Below are positions 16,618-25,829 of a stretch of 64,000 nucleotides of DNA, in pieces (position 1 is the stretch's first letter; the number at the start of each line of letters is the position of its first letter). The stretch lies in the NCBI RefSeq assembly GCF_007995245.1, contig NZ_VCBA01000006.1:62001-126000 (forward strand), read 5' to 3'. The notes beneath the pieces are model-generated. The model had not been told where the DNA came from and made no database searches. It saw nothing but the letters and a program-made list of their open reading frames with translations. The DNA is from Tateyamaria sp. syn59. Its GTDB lineage: Bacteria; Pseudomonadota; Alphaproteobacteria; Rhodobacterales; Rhodobacteraceae. Both the position numbers and the translations under genes were made by a program.

Positions 16618-17798
16618 TGTTCGAAGATCTCAAAGCCCAGAAACCCGACGGCATCCTGATGCTGATGCAAATGTACCGCGAGGACTCGCGCGAGGCGAAA
16701 GTGGACCTCGGCGTGGGCGTCTACAAGGACGCCTCGGGCAACACGCCGGTCATGCGCGCGATCAAGGCGGCAGAGCAAAAGGTCTGGGAAACGCAAGATA
16801 GCAAAAGCTACGTGGGCCTCGCAGGCGCGCCAGATTTTAACGACGCCATGGTCAAGCTGGTGCTGGGCGACGCGCTGCCCCGCGACGCCGTGAACTCGGT
16901 CGCAACACCGGGCGGCACGGGTGCGGTGCGGCAGGCGTTCGAACTCTTCAAGATGGCCAGCCCCGGCGGTCGCGTCTTCGTGTCGAACCCCACATGGCCC
17001 AACCACCTGTCGATCCTCGACTATCTTGGCCTCGAAACCGTGCTCTACCGCTATTTCGACGACGACACGCGCGGCGTCGATTTCGATGGCCTGATCGAAG
17101 ATCTGAAAAAGGCGAAGAAGGGCGATCTGATCCTCCTGCACGGCTGCTGCCACAACCCCACAGGCGCCAACCTGACCGGCCCGCAATGGGACGAGGTGAT
17201 CAAGGTTCTGCACGACACCGGCGCCACGCCCATGATCGACATCGCCTACCAGGGCTTCGGCGATAGCCTCGAAGAGGACGCAGCAGGCACGCGCAAGGTG
17301 GCGTCAGCCGTGCCCGAATGCCTGATCGCGGCCAGCTGCTCGAAAAACTTCGGCATCTACCGCGAACGGACCGGCATCCTTATGCTGGTTGCGAACGGCA
17401 CGGAAAAGGGCATCGCCCAGGGCACGCTCAACTTCCTCAACCGCCAGAACTACTCCTTCCCGCCCGACCACGGCGCGCGGCTAGTGACGACGATCCTGAA
17501 CGATGACGTCCTGCGCGCCGACTGGATGGCCGAACTGGAAGAGATGCGCACCGGCATGCTGGGCTTGCGTGAACAACTGGCAAAGGAGCTGGAAACCCGC
17601 TCCGGCTCCAACCGCTTCGGCTTCATCGCGGAACATCGCGGCATGTTCTCACGCCTCGGTGCATCGCCCGAACTGGTGGTCAAGATGCGGGAAGAAAGCG
17701 GCATCTACATGGTCGGCGACAGCCGCCTCAACATCGCAGGGCTCAACGCACAAACAGTGCCGGTGCTCGCCGAAGCCATTGTCAAGGCTGGCGTCTGA
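16617..17798 (+). CDS. Aspartate/aromatic aminotransferase (class I, PLP)
   Basis: 393 residues from the ATG that overlaps the sseA stop. Family marks: Cys-His-Asn-Pro-Thr-Gly at 178-183, Asp208 and Tyr211 for the pyridine ring, and Ser-Lys-Asn-Phe-Gly with Lys243 as the Schiff-base lysine, plus Arg-Glu-Arg-Thr-Gly. This is the TyrB/AspC type that handles aspartate, aromatic amino acids and often cysteine. Beside sseA it could make 3-mercaptopyruvate from cysteine for the sulfurtransferase; that pairing is inference. The next gene starts 3 bases after the stop. Confidence 0.92.
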   Translation: MFEDLKAQKPDGILMLMQMYREDSREAKVDLGVGVYKDASGNTPVMRAIKAAEQKVWETQDSKSYVGLAGAPDFNDAMVKLVLGDALPRDAVNSVATPGGTGAVRQAFELFKMASPGGRVFVSNPTWPNHLSILDYLGLETVLYRYFDDDTRGVDFDGLIEDLKKAKKGDLILLHGCCHNPTGANLTGPQWDEVIKVLHDTGATPMIDIAYQGFGDSLEEDAAGTRKVASAVPECLIAASCSKNFGIYRERTGILMLVANGTEKGIAQGTLNFLNRQNYSFPPDHGARLVTTILNDDVLRADWMAELEEMRTGMLGLREQLAKELETRSGSNRFGFIAEHRGMFSRLGASPELVVKMREESGIYMVGDSRLNIAGLNAQTVPVLAEAIVKAGV

Positions 17799-17801
17799 TC
17801 C

Positions 17802-18242
17802 ATGGCCCGGATCGTTCTATCCAGCGACCACGCGGCGATTGATCTGCGTCAGGCCGTGGCATCTTATGCCACCGCCAAGGGGCATGATGTGATCGACATC
17901 GGCCCCACCACGCCCGAAAGCACGCATTACCCGGTTCATGGCAAAGCGGCAGCAGACAAGGTTGCGTCGGGTGATTGCGATCTGGGCATTGTTCTCTGCG
18001 GCACCGGTCAGGGCATCATGATGGCCGCAAACAAGGTGCCGGGCATTCGCTGCGGCGTGTGTACCGATACGTTTTCAGCGGCCATGATCCGGGCCCACAA
18101 CGATGCCAACATGCTGGCCATCGGCGCCCGCGTGGTGGGCGAGGGTCTGGCGCTTGAGATCGTCGACGCGTTCCTTGGCGCCGAGTTTGAAGGCGGCCGC
18201 CACGCCACCCGCGTCGCCATGATCGAGGGTGAGACGGCTTAA
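17802..18242 (+). CDS. rpiB: Ribose-5-phosphate isomerase B
   Basis: 146 residues. Ser-Asp-His near the N-terminus (Asp9, His10), Cys-Gly-Thr-Gly-Gln-Gly with Cys66 as catalytic base, and His99 in Arg-Ala-His-Asn match the RpiB (LacA/RpiB) active site. It interconverts ribose 5-phosphate and ribulose 5-phosphate in the pentose phosphate pathway. It may share a transcript with sseA and the aminotransferase because it starts 3 bases after the latter. Confidence 0.93.
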   Translation: MARIVLSSDHAAIDLRQAVASYATAKGHDVIDIGPTTPESTHYPVHGKAAADKVASGDCDLGIVLCGTGQGIMMAANKVPGIRCGVCTDTFSAAMIRAHNDANMLAIGARVVGEGLALEIVDAFLGAEFEGGRHATRVAMIEGETA

Positions 18243-18251
18243 GCGCCCCCA

Positions 18252-18287
18252 ATCGTCTTCGCTTTGCCAGAAAAATTCCCCCCGGAA
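18252..18287. repeat. Interspersed intergenic element, partial copy 2
   Basis: CGTCTTCGCTTTGCC, an A-run and then a run of six C bases and GG resemble the A/T-tract and C/G-run part of the elements at 15646 and 48921. No full hairpin follows. Confidence 0.3.
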
Positions 18288-18333
18288 GGCCGGTCTGCCA
18301 CTCCTCTGTCCGTTTCCTTTCGCTCGCAGACAC

Positions 18334-18362
18334 AAAAAAAGACCGGGCGCGAACGCCCGGTC
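18334..18362 (-). terminator. Rho-independent terminator after amtB
   Basis: GACCGGGCG and CGCCCGGTC form a perfect 9-base stem with a CGAA loop (18341-18362); on the minus strand seven T bases follow (18334-18340). It lies 30 bases past the amtB stop. Confidence 0.9.
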
Positions 18363-18392
18363 AGTCGGTTCTCCAGCTGAGAGGAAGGAGCC

Positions 18393-19700
18393 TCAGCCTT
18401 TTGAGAATTCCGGATAGGCTTCCATGCCCATTTCAGACATGTCGAGCCCTGCGATCTCTTCCTCTTCGCCGACACGGATGCCCATGACCGCCTTGAGGAT
18501 GAACCACACGACCAGTGATGCGACGAAGGTGAACACACCGTAGGCGATGATGCCCGTGATCTGTGTGCCCAGCGACGCGTCGCCGTTGTAGAATACAACC
18601 GCGATGGTGCCCCAGATGCCCGCAAACAGGTGAACCGGGATAGCACCAACCACGTCGTCGATCTTCAGCTTGTCGAGCAGCGGCACAGCAAACACCACGA
18701 TCACACCGCCGATGGCACCGATCCACAGCGCACCGAACAGAGTGGGCGCCAGAGGCTCAGCCGTGATCGAAACGAGGCCGGCCAGCGCGCCGTTCAGCAC
18801 CATCGTCAGGTCAGGCTTCTTGTAGAGAACCTGCGTCAGGATCAGCGCTGTGACAGCACCTGCAGCCGCCGCCATGTTGGTGTTGGCAAAGATGCGCGAC
18901 ACGTCGGACACGTCGCCCACGGTGCCCATCGCCAACTGCGAACCACCGTTGAAGCCGAACCAACCCAACCAAAGGATGAACGTACCCAGAGTGGCGAGGG
19001 CGAGGTTCGAGCCGGGCATCGGGTTGACCTTACCGTCCTTGTACTTGCCCAGACGCGGACCTAGCACGATGGCACCGGCCAGAGCGGCCCAGCCACCCAC
19101 AGAGTGCACAACGGTTGAACCAGCAAAGTCGGAGAAGCCTGCTTCGGACAGCCAGCCGCCGCCCCACTGCCAGGAACCCGAGATCGGGTACATAAAGCCA
19201 GTCAGGACAACCACGAAGATCAGGAAGGGCCACAGCTTGATCCGCTCAGCCAAAGCACCCGATACGATGGACGCGGTTGCAGCCACAAACACCAGCTGGA
19301 AGAAGAAGTCGGACCCGACAGACGCATAGTCCAGCGCCGCGTCAGCGGCAGCAACGCCAACCGGATCCAGCACCGTCTGGCCGCCGATGGCAAAGTAGCC
19401 GTTGAAGTCGCCCGGATACATCGTGTTGAAGCCGACCAGCCAGTACATGATCGCCGCGATTGAGAAGAGACCGATGTTCTTGGTCATCTGCATGGTCACG
19501 TTCTTCGAACGCACCAGACCACCTTCGAGCATGGCAAAGCCTGCGGCCATGAAGAACACCAGGAAACCTGCCATACAGAACAGCAGGGTTGTCATGATAT
19601 AGGGGCCGATTTCATCAAAGCCCGGCGCGTCCTGCGCCAGTGCAAAGGTCGGCAAAACGGCCAGGGCCGCGCCAACGAGCAAAGAGTTCTTGAGTTTCAT
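18393..19700 (-). CDS. amtB: Ammonium transporter
   Basis: 435 residues with a cleavable signal peptide (ends Ala-Leu-Ala) and eleven hydrophobic segments. The pore histidines are seen in Val-His-Ser-Val-Gly-Gly-Trp and Pro-Val-His-Leu-Phe-Ala-Gly; the Asp-Phe-Ala-Gly-Ser block precedes the first. It conducts ammonium across the inner membrane and is gated by GlnK, whose gene lies 29 bases upstream on the same strand. A strong terminator follows. Confidence 0.95.
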   Translation of the reverse strand: MKLKNSLLVGAALAVLPTFALAQDAPGFDEIGPYIMTTLLFCMAGFLVFFMAAGFAMLEGGLVRSKNVTMQMTKNIGLFSIAAIMYWLVGFNTMYPGDFNGYFAIGGQTVLDPVGVAAADAALDYASVGSDFFFQLVFVAATASIVSGALAERIKLWPFLIFVVVLTGFMYPISGSWQWGGGWLSEAGFSDFAGSTVVHSVGGWAALAGAIVLGPRLGKYKDGKVNPMPGSNLALATLGTFILWLGWFGFNGGSQLAMGTVGDVSDVSRIFANTNMAAAAGAVTALILTQVLYKKPDLTMVLNGALAGLVSITAEPLAPTLFGALWIGAIGGVIVVFAVPLLDKLKIDDVVGAIPVHLFAGIWGTIAVVFYNGDASLGTQITGIIAYGVFTFVASLVVWFILKAVMGIRVGEEEEIAGLDMSEMGMEAYPEFSKG

Positions 19701-19729
19701 TGTTCCGATTTTCCCTGTGCTTCCGCCGC

Positions 19730-20226
<497 letters not shown>

Positions 20227-20319
20227 TTTGAGAATCGCCACCCACGCATGCACGGGGCGTGGCAAATGCCGCCAAACAGGATAAGCTGTGCCAAACATAA
20301 GGCCGGGCAGGGGTCGTGA

Positions 20320-22479
20320 ATGCGTGATTCAAGAAAGGGCAAACGCCCCTTGGTGGCGGACCGCCGCTATCCAAAAAAGAAGACGGCCAAACCGCCGTCC
20401 CGCAAGGCACCTGCCAAGCGGCGCAAGGCGCCCGCACGGAAGCCGTCCCGCAACATCTTTATCCGCCTTTTCAAATGGGTACTCCGCCTTGTCTGGTGGG
20501 TGACGTGGCGTGTGGGCCTGACCGTAACGGCGGCGATCGCGCTGGCGGTGGGCTACTTCTGGACCACCCTGCCGGATGTGAACGAACTTCTGGATGGCCG
20601 CGCGCGCGGCTCGGTCACGCTGCTTGATCGTGATGGCAATCGCTTTGCCTGGCGCGGCGATCAGTTCGGTGGCGCTGTCATGGCCAGTTCTGTGTCCCCC
20701 GGCCTCAAGAACGCGGTCATCGCGACCGAAGACAAACGCTTCTACCGCCATTTCGGCGTCAGTCCGCGCGGTGTCGCCAGCGCCGTGCGCATCAACCTGC
20801 GCGAAGGACGCGGGCCGCTGCAGGGGCACGGCGGTTCGACCATCACGCAGCAGACCGCGAAGCTTCTGTGCCTTGGTGTCGTGTACGACCCCGCCGAGTG
20901 GGAATCCGAGGCCGCTTATGTGTCGGACTGCCGCCGCGGCTCGATCCAGCGCAAGGCCAAGGAAGCCATCTACGCCATGGCGATGGAGGTGAAGTACTCC
21001 AAGGAAGAGATCCTGTCGATCTACCTCAACCGCGCCTATATGGGCGCCGGCGCTTATGGGGTCGAAGCGGCAGCACAGCGTTACTTCGGCAAACCCGCCG
21101 CCATGGTGACCCCGGCCGAGGGGGCAATGATTGCAGGCCTTCTTACAGCGCCCTCACGCCTTGCACCCACGTCCGATCTGCAACGCTCCCGCGATCGCGC
21201 GGCCACCGTCCTGCGTCTGATGGGCGAGCAAGGGTATCTGTCCGATGCCGAAGTTGCGGAGTGGCAGAACAACCCCGCAAACCTGTCCTCCGCCGCGCGG
21301 CGCAAGGCAGGCGGCTATTTTGCAGACTGGGTGATGTCCACGGGCCCTGAATTCTTCACCCGCAACACGTCTGAAGACGTGATCATACGCACGACGCTCG
21401 ATCAGCGCCTGCAACGCGCGGCAGAGGACGCGTTGAAAGAGATTTTCGACACAAAGGTGCGCGAAGGCTCCAAGGCGCAGGCCGCCATCGTGGTGATGGG
21501 CGCAGATGGCGCCGTGCGCGCCATGGTCGGCGGGCGTGAAACTCGCGTGGCGGGCGTGTTCAATCGCGCCATTCAGGCGCAGCGACAAACCGGCTCGTCC
21601 TTCAAACCGTTTGTCTATGCGGCAGCACTGGAACTTGGCTATTCGCCGCTCGACTTTGTCGATGACGACCCGCTGACCCTCGACATTCCGGGGTCGGGCA
21701 AGTGGTCACCGCGCAACTACACGAACACTTATTCCGGGCGTGTCACGCTGACCAAGGCGCTGGCACAGTCCCTGAATATTCCGGCTGTCAAAGTGTCGGA
21801 AAGCATGGGCCGCGATCTGGTCCGCCGCATCGCCACCGACTTCGGGATCACCGGCGACATGGCCGATGGCCCGGCCCTGGCTCTGGGCGCGTCTGAAAGC
21901 ACGCTGCTAGAGATGACGGGCGCCTATGCAGGGATCCTCAACGGTGGGTCGTCCGTGGCACCTTTTGGCCTGGTTGACCTGCGTCTGCGCGGGGATGACG
22001 CGCCGTTGATGGGTGCGGGCGGCGGGATCGGCGAACGGGTGATTCAGGAAAGCGCTGCGCGTGAACTCATCTGGATGATGGAAAAGGTGGTGAGCGAGGG
22101 CACCGGCCAGCGGGCGCAGTTCGGCGGCTGGCAAATCGCGGGCAAGACCGGGACGACTCAAGCGGCGCGGGATGCGTGGTTCATCGGCTTCACTGCCGAT
22201 TATGTCGCGGGTGTCTGGATGGGCTATGACGACAACACACCGCTCACCGGTGTGACCGGCGGCGGGTTGCCCAGCGAAATCTGGCGCGAAACCATGATCC
22301 GCGTCCACGAAGCGCTGTCGCCGCGGCCCCTGCCGCTGCAAGTTCCGGAACGGGCCGTACGTCAGGTGCAACAACCTGCCCCTGCACCGCAACAGCGCCA
22401 GCCCGAGGTGCCGCGCACCACCGAAGGTATCATTGAGACACTGATCCGCGACATACTGGGCGGCGGTCGCAACCGGTAA
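20320..22479 (+). CDS. Class A penicillin-binding protein (GT51 plus transpeptidase)
   Basis: 719 residues. A basic Pro/Lys/Arg-rich cytoplasmic tail (1-48) precedes one membrane helix (about 60-80). The GT51 domain has Glu137-Asp138 and Gly-Gly-Ser-Thr-Ile-Thr-Gln-Gln at 171-178. The transpeptidase has the nucleophile Ser426 in Ser-Ser-Phe-Lys and Lys-Thr-Gly at 609-611. It polymerises and cross-links peptidoglycan. Two cysteines in an insert after the GT51 Gln-Gln motif (about 184 and 204) could form a disulfide. A Pro/Gln-rich tail ends the protein. Hairpins follow the stop. Confidence 0.92.
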   Translation: MRDSRKGKRPLVADRRYPKKKTAKPPSRKAPAKRRKAPARKPSRNIFIRLFKWVLRLVWWVTWRVGLTVTAAIALAVGYFWTTLPDVNELLDGRARGSVTLLDRDGNRFAWRGDQFGGAVMASSVSPGLKNAVIATEDKRFYRHFGVSPRGVASAVRINLREGRGPLQGHGGSTITQQTAKLLCLGVVYDPAEWESEAAYVSDCRRGSIQRKAKEAIYAMAMEVKYSKEEILSIYLNRAYMGAGAYGVEAAAQRYFGKPAAMVTPAEGAMIAGLLTAPSRLAPTSDLQRSRDRAATVLRLMGEQGYLSDAEVAEWQNNPANLSSAARRKAGGYFADWVMSTGPEFFTRNTSEDVIIRTTLDQRLQRAAEDALKEIFDTKVREGSKAQAAIVVMGADGAVRAMVGGRETRVAGVFNRAIQAQRQTGSSFKPFVYAAALELGYSPLDFVDDDPLTLDIPGSGKWSPRNYTNTYSGRVTLTKALAQSLNIPAVKVSESMGRDLVRRIATDFGITGDMADGPALALGASESTLLEMTGAYAGILNGGSSVAPFGLVDLRLRGDDAPLMGAGGGIGERVIQESAARELIWMMEKVVSEGTGQRAQFGGWQIAGKTGTTQAARDAWFIGFTADYVAGVWMGYDDNTPLTGVTGGGLPSEIWRETMIRVHEALSPRPLPLQVPERAVRQVQQPAPAPQQRQPEVPRTTEGIIETLIRDILGGGRNR

Positions 22480-22542
22480 GGGGCGGTGATGCCGCCCCCT
22501 ATACTTGCGCTGAGTTTAATGGCGGGTGTACGACGCACCCGC
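22480..22542 (+). terminator. Two hairpins after the PBP gene
   Basis: GGGGCGG-TGATG-CCGCCCC (22480-22498) and GCGGGTG-TACGACG-CACCCGC (22522-22542). Neither has a clear T-run, so they may be a REP-like pair or weak bidirectional terminators between convergent genes. Confidence 0.45.
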
Positions 22543-22574
22543 TGGCCTTTGCCAAACCTGATCGGGCCGTCTTC

Positions 22575-23165
22575 TTAGCCCAGGTTGCGCAAGTCGGCGA
22601 TCATGGCGTCGATGTTGCCGCCATTGCGGTCGATCAGGGCGCCGATCTCCGTCCGTTCCGTCAGCAAAAGGTTCACCCCTTCGATGAACATGTTGAAGAA
22701 CAGATCGCGGCCCGACCGGTTCGACACGTGGAAAGTGACCGCAAAAGGCGACTGGCCGCGCAGGAACGCGGTGGTTTCAACCTCGAACCAGTTGTTGACG
22801 GCACGCACGCCTTTTACCTCAAGCTGCCCGCCGATGAATTCGCGGAACCGGCGGCCATATTTCCGGGCGATGTAGCCCTGGAACGCATTCGAAAACGCGC
22901 GCTTCTGGGCGTTGCTGGCGCGGCGTCCATCCACGCCCATGGCGTAGGCAGAGATGTAGGACGTGTCGCTGTAACGGGCGAAGATACGCTCGAAATCGCG
23001 GAACATCGCGCTTTCGCTGCGGCCCGACCCGATGACGCCGTTGATGTCACCCACCAGCGCGTTGATCAATTGCTTGGCCCCGGCCTCGTTCAAGGCAAAG
23101 GCGGGCAGGGCGGGTAAAACCGCGGCAAAGCTGGTGCCGGCGGCCAGGAAATAACGTCTGTTCAT
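22575..23165 (-). CDS. mlaC: MlaC-like periplasmic phospholipid-binding protein
   Basis: 196 residues from Met-Asn-Arg-Arg-Tyr-Phe; a signal peptide ends near Ala-Phe-Ala. The helical and beta body with Tyr-Ile-Ala-Arg-Lys-Tyr-Gly-Arg-Arg and the Asp-Leu-Phe-Phe-Asn block fits MlaC/Ttg2D. It would carry phospholipids between the outer-membrane MlaA and the inner-membrane MlaFEDB. It begins one base after the mlaA stop, so the two are one transcript. The inner-membrane components are not in the window. Confidence 0.88.
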   Translation of the reverse strand: MNRRYFLAAGTSFAAVLPALPAFALNEAGAKQLINALVGDINGVIGSGRSESAMFRDFERIFARYSDTSYISAYAMGVDGRRASNAQKRAFSNAFQGYIARKYGRRFREFIGGQLEVKGVRAVNNWFEVETTAFLRGQSPFAVTFHVSNRSGRDLFFNMFIEGVNLLLTERTEIGALIDRNGGNIDAMIADLRNLG

Positions 23166-23166
23166 A

Positions 23167-23928
23167 TCAAAACCCCTCGGTGTCCAAGGCAAACGGATCA
23201 ATCTCTGCAGCCGCTCCGGCATCACCCAACTCAAAGCGCCGGTTCTGCAACCAGATCAAACGCGCCTGCGCATAGCTGTCAGCGCTTTCATATAGAATGG
23301 AATCAACTGTATCTGAAAACCGTCCGCGCCGGGACAGGCCAGAAGCCGCCGCTGCGACGGTGCCATAGTACTGCTCGGGGCTTTCGACGGTATAGCTCAG
23401 CGGGTTGGTGAACAGATCAACGACCTTGCCCGTGGCGTTGCGGGCCGTCGATGGGCCAAGCACAGGCAGTTCCAGATAGGCACCCTCGCCAACGCCCCAG
23501 ACGTACAGTGTTTCGCCAAAATCGGTGTCATGGGCCGGCAGCTGGAACTCGGATGCAACGTCAAAGAACCCAAAGATACCGAGGACAGAATTGGTCAGAA
23601 ACCGCACCGTCGATATCCCGGCGCCCTCAAAGTCACCCTGAAGCAGGCTGTTCACAACCACCGAAGGCTCACCGAGGTTGCTCGCGAACTGGCTGACGCT
23701 GTCCTCGATCTCGTCCGGCAGGATCGACGAATAGCCGATAGCTGCGGGGCGCACCACGGCCCTGTCGAGGCCGCGGTTAAACGCGTGAACCTTGCGATTC
23801 TGCCGCTCATAGGGATCATTGATCCCATCCGGCTGCGCGGCGCGCTGGTCAGACGCGGCACACGCGGCCAGCAATCCTACAGCAAGTAACAAAATAATAG
23901 CGCGACCCGCGCGACAAATAAGAGACAA
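23167..23928 (-). CDS. mlaA: MlaA (VacJ) outer-membrane lipoprotein
   Basis: 253 residues. Lipoprotein signal with Leu-Leu-Ala-Ala-Cys, then Asp-Pro-Tyr-Glu-x2-Asn-Arg and the Asn-Leu-Gly-Glu-Pro block, both typical of MlaA. It removes misplaced phospholipid from the outer leaflet and passes it to MlaC. Followed directly by mlaC. An acidic, Phe-ending tail of about 20 residues is longer than in enterobacterial MlaA. Confidence 0.92.
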   Translation of the reverse strand: MSLICRAGRAIILLLAVGLLAACAASDQRAAQPDGINDPYERQNRKVHAFNRGLDRAVVRPAAIGYSSILPDEIEDSVSQFASNLGEPSVVVNSLLQGDFEGAGISTVRFLTNSVLGIFGFFDVASEFQLPAHDTDFGETLYVWGVGEGAYLELPVLGPSTARNATGKVVDLFTNPLSYTVESPEQYYGTVAAAASGLSRRGRFSDTVDSILYESADSYAQARLIWLQNRRFELGDAGAAAEIDPFALDTEGF

Positions 23929-24086
23929 TGCAAATCTCCGTTGGATATTTTCTACAGGTAACTAATAGTGTCGGTCTAAATGCCCATACCGCCATTGATG
24001 GAAGATTGTACATGTGGCACTTGCGCGACACGCAGGATAAGTGATCGTGTGAAGAAAACAAATTTGAGCACCACACAAGCGAATTG

Positions 24087-25829
24087 ATGCCGATGCAAAC
24101 CGATGTGACAAATCGTGGACGAGCCGAACTGAGGGCAGCGCGCAGCAAAAGCCGGGGGCTGTACTGGGCCGTGGGTTTGTTCAGCCTGTTCGCCAACCTC
24201 CTGATGCTGACCGGGCCCATGTATATGCTGCAGGTCTATGACCGCGTTCTGGGCAGCCGCAGCGAGGAAACGCTGATCGCCCTGTCGCTGCTGGTCGTCT
24301 TCCTCTACGGCATCATGGGCATTCTGGACTTCACCCGTGGCCGCATCATGGCGCGGGTGGGGGCGCGGTTTCAGAACGATCTGGACAGGCGCGTGTTCGA
24401 CGCGGTTGTCCGCAAATCGGCTGTCGCGCCGGATCAGCGCACGCAAACCGGTCTGGCAGACCTCGAATCGGTACAGCGTTTCATGACATCGCCGGTTCTG
24501 ATGGCGTTCTTCGACCTGCCATGGACACCGATCTTCATCGCGGCGATTTTCATGTTCCATCCCTGGCTCGGCTTTCTCGCGCTGGCCGGTGGCACCCTGC
24601 TGATCGTCATTGCTCTGATCAACCAGCTCTTGTCGCGCCGTCCGCAGCAGAAGGCGGGTCAGGCGGGTCATGCCGCATCCGCAATGTCCGACCAGCTGCG
24701 GATCGAGGCCGAGATGGTGCAAGCCATGGGCATGCGCGACGCGGCGTTTGACCGTTGGCAAAAGGCGCGTGGCCTTGCGCTCGATGAACAGATCAAGGCC
24801 ACAGATGTCGGCGGCGGTTTCACCTCGCTGACCAAAACACTGCGCCTATTCCTGCAAAGCGCGATGCTGGGGCTGGGTGCGTATCTCGTGCTGCGGAACG
24901 AAATGACACCGGGGGCCATGATCGCCGGTTCGATCCTGCTGGGCCGGGCCCTGGCGCCAATCGAGTTGATGCTGACCCAGTGGCCCGTGGTGCAACGCGC
25001 CATCAAGGGCTGGAACGCCATGGCCGAACTCTTGGGCACAGTGTCCAAAGAGCCGACGCGCACCGCCCTGCCCAAGCCCAAGGCCCGGTTGGTCGCCAAA
25101 AGCCTGACCGTCGTGCCGCCGGGTGAACAAAGTGCCGCCTTGCGTGGTCTCAACTTCGACCTGCCGCCGGGCCATGCGATGGGCGTCATCGGCCCGTCGG
25201 GCGCGGGCAAGTCCACGCTGGCGCGCTGTCTGACCGGCGTGTGGCGGCCTGCGGGTGGTTCAATCCGCCTCGATGCGGCTGCGCTGGATCAATATGCGCC
25301 CGAGGTCCTCGGCATGCATATCGGCTACCTGCCTCAACGCGTGCAGCTTTTTGACGGCACTATCGCCGAAAACATCGCGCGCCTTGCCGCGCAACCGGAT
25401 GATCAAAAGGTGGTCGCTGCCGCGCAAAAGGCGGATGCGCACAAGATGATCCTGGAACTGCCCGAAGGCTATGACACGCGGATCAATGCAGGCCAGCAAC
25501 GGCTGTCCGGCGGCCAGATCCAGCGCATCGGCCTGGCCCGCGCGCTCTATGATGACCCGGTGATCCTTGTGCTCGACGAACCGAACTCGAACCTCGACAA
25601 CGAAGGGACGATGGCGCTCAACCAGGCGATCCGGGGTGCAAAGGCCGACGGCCGCTCGGTCATCATCATGGCCCACCGTCCTGCCGCGATCCAGGAATGT
25701 GATCTGCTGCTGGTGATCGACGGCGGTGTCCGCACGGCCTTTGGTCCCAAGGATGAGGTGCTGAAATCCATGGTCAAAAACCACGAACAGATCACGCGCG
25801 CACCTGCCAGCGCGGGGAGCGTCACATGA
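24087..25829 (+). CDS. Type I secretion ABC transporter (PrtD-like, permease-ATPase fusion)
   Basis: 580 residues. The N-terminal half has the membrane domain with the Pro-Met-Tyr-Met-Leu-Gln-Val-Tyr-Asp-Arg-Val signature of PrtD/HlyB exporters without the C39 peptidase domain. The ATPase half has Walker A Gly-Pro-Ser-Gly-Ala-Gly-Lys-Ser at 369-376, signature Leu-Ser-Gly-Gly-Gln at 473-477 and Walker B ending Asp-Glu near 498. It exports unfolded proteins with the adaptor encoded next. Start is uncertain among TTG 24084, ATG 24087 and ATG 24093; no clear ribosome site was seen. No RTX substrate gene is adjacent. Confidence 0.9.
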   Translation: MPMQTDVTNRGRAELRAARSKSRGLYWAVGLFSLFANLLMLTGPMYMLQVYDRVLGSRSEETLIALSLLVVFLYGIMGILDFTRGRIMARVGARFQNDLDRRVFDAVVRKSAVAPDQRTQTGLADLESVQRFMTSPVLMAFFDLPWTPIFIAAIFMFHPWLGFLALAGGTLLIVIALINQLLSRRPQQKAGQAGHAASAMSDQLRIEAEMVQAMGMRDAAFDRWQKARGLALDEQIKATDVGGGFTSLTKTLRLFLQSAMLGLGAYLVLRNEMTPGAMIAGSILLGRALAPIELMLTQWPVVQRAIKGWNAMAELLGTVSKEPTRTALPKPKARLVAKSLTVVPPGEQSAALRGLNFDLPPGHAMGVIGPSGAGKSTLARCLTGVWRPAGGSIRLDAAALDQYAPEVLGMHIGYLPQRVQLFDGTIAENIARLAAQPDDQKVVAAAQKADAHKMILELPEGYDTRINAGQQRLSGGQIQRIGLARALYDDPVILVLDEPNSNLDNEGTMALNQAIRGAKADGRSVIIMAHRPAAIQECDLLLVIDGGVRTAFGPKDEVLKSMVKNHEQITRAPASAGSVT

